Shown one piece after another: positions 42,683 to 45,228 of a stretch of 45,228 nucleotides of DNA. Within the stretch, counting starts at the first letter, position 1; every line of letters starts with the position of its first letter. Below the pieces are notes generated by a model. It had not been told where the DNA came from, searched no databases, and saw nothing but the letters and a program-made list of their open reading frames with translations. The DNA lies in NCBI GenBank assembly GCA_947463915.1, contig CANHVO010000013.1, forward strand, positions 1 through 45,228. Reading direction: 5' to 3'. Origin of the DNA: Planctomycetaceae bacterium. GTDB lineage: Bacteria > Planctomycetota > Planctomycetia > Pirellulales > Pirellulaceae. The translations under genes were made by a program, and so were the position numbers.

Positions 42683-43702
42683 ATGTCAGACGATGTACTA
42701 AGCAGAAACGACGTAGAAAGTCTGTTGCGTTCACTCGACAACGGAGCGCCAGCCGCGCAACCTACTGCTGCACCCGCTCAAAAAGCCGATGCCAAAAAAC
42801 CGGCAAGCAAGGTTCGCATTTTGGCTTACGACTTTAAGCGGCCAGAACGTGTGGGCAAGGAACAGATGCGAGCCCTGCAATCGCTCCATGACGGGTTCTC
42901 TCGCAACGTCGGTGCTTCCCTTTCGGCAGTCCTCCGAAGTATCGTCGAGGTGCGATTAATCAGCGTTGACCAGTTGACTTACAGCGAGTTCGTATACAGT
43001 CTCGAGATCCCAACTTGCTTTAATCTTCTCAAACCGATGCCGCTTGAGGGAAACTGGGTTCTCGACATCAGCCCATCGCTGCTCTATCCGATCATCGACC
43101 GGATGCTCGGTGGCAATATCGGTGCGGACTCATCGTTGAAAAGGCCATTGTCGGAAATCGAATTGCGACTTGCCGCTCGGATCAGCAGCGTATTCCTGCG
43201 GGAACTCGAAGTGGCTTGGGCCAACGTCGCTGAACTCAAAATCGAAGTCGAGCGAGTCGAGAGCAACCCGCAATTGGTTCAAATCGTACCGCCCAATGAA
43301 GTCGTTATCATGGTGAGCTTCGAACTATCCTTGGGAACGATTCGCGGTATGGCAAATCTTTGTATCCCTTTCAATACTATCGAACGCGTTGGTAGCAAAC
43401 TGACCAGCAACAGCTGGGTCGGCTACGCTTCCATCCGAGCGAACTCTGAGACCAAAAGCAAGTTGCTATCTCGCTTAGATGGTTCTATGGCTGATGTGAT
43501 TGTTACGCTTGCTCGTTCGACGATCAAATCTGCCGACCTCTTTGACTTGGAGGTCGGTGATATCATCTCGACAGAGAAAGATGTGTCGCATCCCCTTGAG
43601 GTGGAGATTGCCAACCGCACGAAATTCCATGCGAGTGCTGGAGCCTTTAAAGGTCGCAAAGCCATCCAAATCGAACACGTCATCCATACGAACAAAGAAT
43701 GA
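42683..43702 (+). CDS. fliM: Flagellar motor switch protein FliM
   Basis: The 339-residue protein has the FliM N-terminal segment LSRNDVESLL (the CheY-P-binding region, preceding a Pro/Ala-rich linker) and YDFKRPERVGKEQMRALQSLHDGFSRN, the family signature. The C-terminal SpoA domain (about 250-335) includes SADLFDLEVGDII. FliM binds phosphorylated CheY to set flagellar rotation. AAGGA lies 8 nt before the ATG. No other flagellar gene is nearby: proA precedes it, and kdsB overlaps its stop by 4 nt (ATGA). The receiver protein and CheA at the left of the window could act on it, although they are 35 kb away. Confidence 0.93.
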   Translation: MSDDVLSRNDVESLLRSLDNGAPAAQPTAAPAQKADAKKPASKVRILAYDFKRPERVGKEQMRALQSLHDGFSRNVGASLSAVLRSIVEVRLISVDQLTYSEFVYSLEIPTCFNLLKPMPLEGNWVLDISPSLLYPIIDRMLGGNIGADSSLKRPLSEIELRLAARISSVFLRELEVAWANVAELKIEVERVESNPQLVQIVPPNEVVIMVSFELSLGTIRGMANLCIPFNTIERVGSKLTSNSWVGYASIRANSETKSKLLSRLDGSMADVIVTLARSTIKSADLFDLEVGDIISTEKDVSHPLEVEIANRTKFHASAGAFKGRKAIQIEHVIHTNKE

Positions 43703-44454
43703 TCGGTGAAATCGTACTTCCCGCCCGACTCGCGTCGACGCGTTTGCCTGAAAAACTACTGCTGAACGAAACCGGCCAAACAGTTCTAGAGCATACCTAT
43801 CAAGCTTGCCAAACTGCCAAGCGTCCCAAAGGTATCACCGTCGCCGTAGATCATCCCCGATTGTTCGATACAGTCACAGGATTTGGTGGTCGCGCGCAAC
43901 TGACCGACGTGAATGCCCAAAGCGGAACCGATCGGGTCGCAGAGGTGGCGAGAGGCCGACCGGATGTCGACTTGTTTATCAATGTTCAAGGAGACGAACC
44001 AGAAATCGCCGGCTCCTCGATCGATGCCGTGATGGGTTTGTTGGAGTCGGACCCAAATGCACAAGTTGCAACCTTGGCCACGCCCATCCGAAATCGACAT
44101 GATCTAGAGGATCCGGCTTGTGTGAAAGTTGTTCGAGCTTTGGATGGTGCCGCTCTTTATTTTAGCCGTTCGGTTATCCCGCACCCTCGCACTTGGGATG
44201 ACGCATTACTAATCAAGGAGCCACCAGTGTTCCTGCAGCATCTCGGCATCTACGCGTATCGTCGCGATTTTTTACTGCGTCTCCATGAATTGCAGGTGAG
44301 CGAATTGGAGCAAATCGAAAAGCTTGAGCAACTGCGGTTTCTGCAATCGGGCTGCCGCATCGTCGTAGGCATTGTGCCGCGATCGCCGCGTGGAATCGAC
44401 ACTCGCGAAGACTACGATCAATTCAAAATGCGATGGCAAGCGAGAGGCAACTAA
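43699..44454 (+). CDS. kdsB: 3-deoxy-manno-octulosonate cytidylyltransferase
   Basis: The 251-residue protein carries the KdsB pattern: PARLASTRLPEKLLL at residues 8-22, then SGTDRVAEVA and INVQGDEPEI. Near the end is the Glu/Gln-rich LEQIEKLEQLRFL segment. KdsB activates Kdo as CMP-Kdo for the lipopolysaccharide inner core, so the host probably makes Kdo-containing LPS. The start lies within the fliM stop (ATGA), implying translational coupling between two unrelated functions. The methyltransferase gene begins 5 nt later. Confidence 0.94.
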   Translation: MIGEIVLPARLASTRLPEKLLLNETGQTVLEHTYQACQTAKRPKGITVAVDHPRLFDTVTGFGGRAQLTDVNAQSGTDRVAEVARGRPDVDLFINVQGDEPEIAGSSIDAVMGLLESDPNAQVATLATPIRNRHDLEDPACVKVVRALDGAALYFSRSVIPHPRTWDDALLIKEPPVFLQHLGIYAYRRDFLLRLHELQVSELEQIEKLEQLRFLQSGCRIVVGIVPRSPRGIDTREDYDQFKMRWQARGN

Positions 44455-44459
44455 CCAGG

Positions 44460-45161
44460 ATGGCTCCCTCGGAATTTGATGATTTCGCCAACAGCTATGA
44501 ATCCGCCCTTCAGAAAGGGTTGGACGTTTCTGGCGAATCCTCAGAGTACTTTGCCATCGGAAGAGTCAAATGGGTTCGGCGACGACTCGAGAAATTGGTT
44601 GGGCACCCACCAGTTCTGAAATCCGTATTGGACTTTGGATGCGGGACTGGAAATAGCGTTGCATTTTTGCTGAGTGAACTACAGGCTGAACACGTGACAG
44701 GGATCGATACTTCGGAGCAGTCGCTTGTTCAGGCACGTGCTCGTTATCCGGTCAATAAGACGGCGTTCGTAACATCCGACCTCCACGACCCCTCCGAACA
44801 GTTCGATCTCGCGTTCTGCAACGGGGTCTTCCATCATATCCCAGTCGAGTTACGACCTGAGATTGTTCAGTACATCTACCGATCAATCAAGCCGGGCGGC
44901 TGGTTTGCGTTTTGGGAAAACAATCCCTGGAATCCAGGCACGCGTCTGGTGATGAGCCGCATTCCGTTTGACCGTGACGCAATCACACTATCGATCCCCG
45001 AGTCCAAGCGATTGCTCAAGGGGGCTGGCTTTGAAATCGCCGGGGTGGATACCTGCTTTTACTTCCCAAGCCTGCTTCGAGCTCTGAGGCCGTTGGAGCC
45101 CTGCCTGTCCTGGCTACCGTTGGGAGCACAGTATCTAGTGCTGGTGCGAAAGCCAGTGTAA
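44460..45161 (+). CDS. SAM-dependent methyltransferase
   Basis: The ATG at 44460, 5 nt after the kdsB stop, gives 233 residues; a GTG-type start at 44433 would overlap kdsB by 22 nt. Class I methyltransferase motifs are clear: VLDFGCGTGNS (motif I, SAM binding), GIDTSEQSL (motif II) and FDLAFCNGVFHHI with later KPGGWFAFWE. The substrate is unknown. The operon with kdsB suggests modification of a glycan, lipid or other envelope component; this is inference. Confidence 0.85.
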   Translation: MAPSEFDDFANSYESALQKGLDVSGESSEYFAIGRVKWVRRRLEKLVGHPPVLKSVLDFGCGTGNSVAFLLSELQAEHVTGIDTSEQSLVQARARYPVNKTAFVTSDLHDPSEQFDLAFCNGVFHHIPVELRPEIVQYIYRSIKPGGWFAFWENNPWNPGTRLVMSRIPFDRDAITLSIPESKRLLKGAGFEIAGVDTCFYFPSLLRALRPLEPCLSWLPLGAQYLVLVRKPV

Positions 45162-45193
45162 AGCGATTGTCCTCAATCGCTTGTGCGTCACTC

Positions 45194-45219
45194 GTAGCTG
45201 GATTCGTAAGAATTCAGCT
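45194..45219. repeat. Dispersed palindrome with GTAGC head, family R1, last copy
   Basis: The head GTAGC leads into AGCTGGATTC (45196-45205), loop GTAA and GAATTCAGCT (45210-45219), ten pairs with one G-T. It is nearly identical to the copy after tuf (10075-10099) and lies 32 bp past the last gene, near the window edge. Confidence 0.75.
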
Positions 45220-45228
45220 GGTCCAGCA

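Overview
The window reads as a chromosomal segment of a planctomycete, most likely from the Pirellulales. The pointers are very large Ser/Thr protein kinases paired with ECF-type sigma factors, kinases fused to FG-GAP or formylglycine-generating-enzyme (FGE-like) domains, a ThuA-family secreted protein, a zinc-ribbon membrane protein, Kdo (LPS) biosynthesis, an EF-Tu with a divergent switch I, and many intergenic palindromes. I see no phage, insertion sequence or CRISPR array.

Layout. 1-8.0 kb: a chemosensory-like cluster. It holds the C-terminal part of a CheA with two CheW-like domains and a receiver, a CheW, a soluble protein built from two Cache-like repeats, a CDGSH iron-sulfur protein, a degenerate GAF/kinase-like protein and a lone response regulator. 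8.3-13.9 kb: the translation/export block tRNA-Thr, tRNA-Tyr, tRNA-Gly, tRNA-Thr, tuf, tRNA-Trp, secE, nusG, rplK, rplA, rplJ, rplL. It closes with a strong terminator and is not followed by rpoBC. 14-19.3 kb: a TPR glycosyltransferase-like protein, then on the minus strand a secreted TlpA-like thioredoxin protein and a SixA phosphatase. 19.5-23.6 kb: a lipoprotein, acpP-fabF, and a minus-strand ApgM phosphoglycerate mutase. 23.7-29.8 kb: a kinase/propeller gene with an ECF sigma factor 4 nt behind it. 30.0-38.95 kb: VanZ-like protein, a stand-alone TOPRIM protein, RsbW-like and STAS partner-switch proteins, zinc-ribbon protein, ThuA, DUF485-like protein, a small unknown, a kinase-FGE protein and a divergent ECF sigma factor. 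39-45.2 kb: pyrG (minus), then proA, fliM, kdsB and a methyltransferase (plus).

How the parts fit. Three kinds of signalling share the window: CheA/CheW/receiver phosphorelay, two membrane kinase plus sigma-factor modules, and a STAS/RsbW partner switch. The first kinase and its sigma are the most suggestive pair. They are nearly fused in one transcript, and the sigma has Ser-Ala-Ala-Asp where ECF factors usually carry an acidic DAED-like motif, so phosphorylation could supply the missing charge. The other striking signal is non-coding: imperfect palindromes of several families occupy all four convergent gene junctions, and I saw none of comparable size in the divergent ones. A subset shares a fixed GTAGC head followed by a stem of variable sequence.
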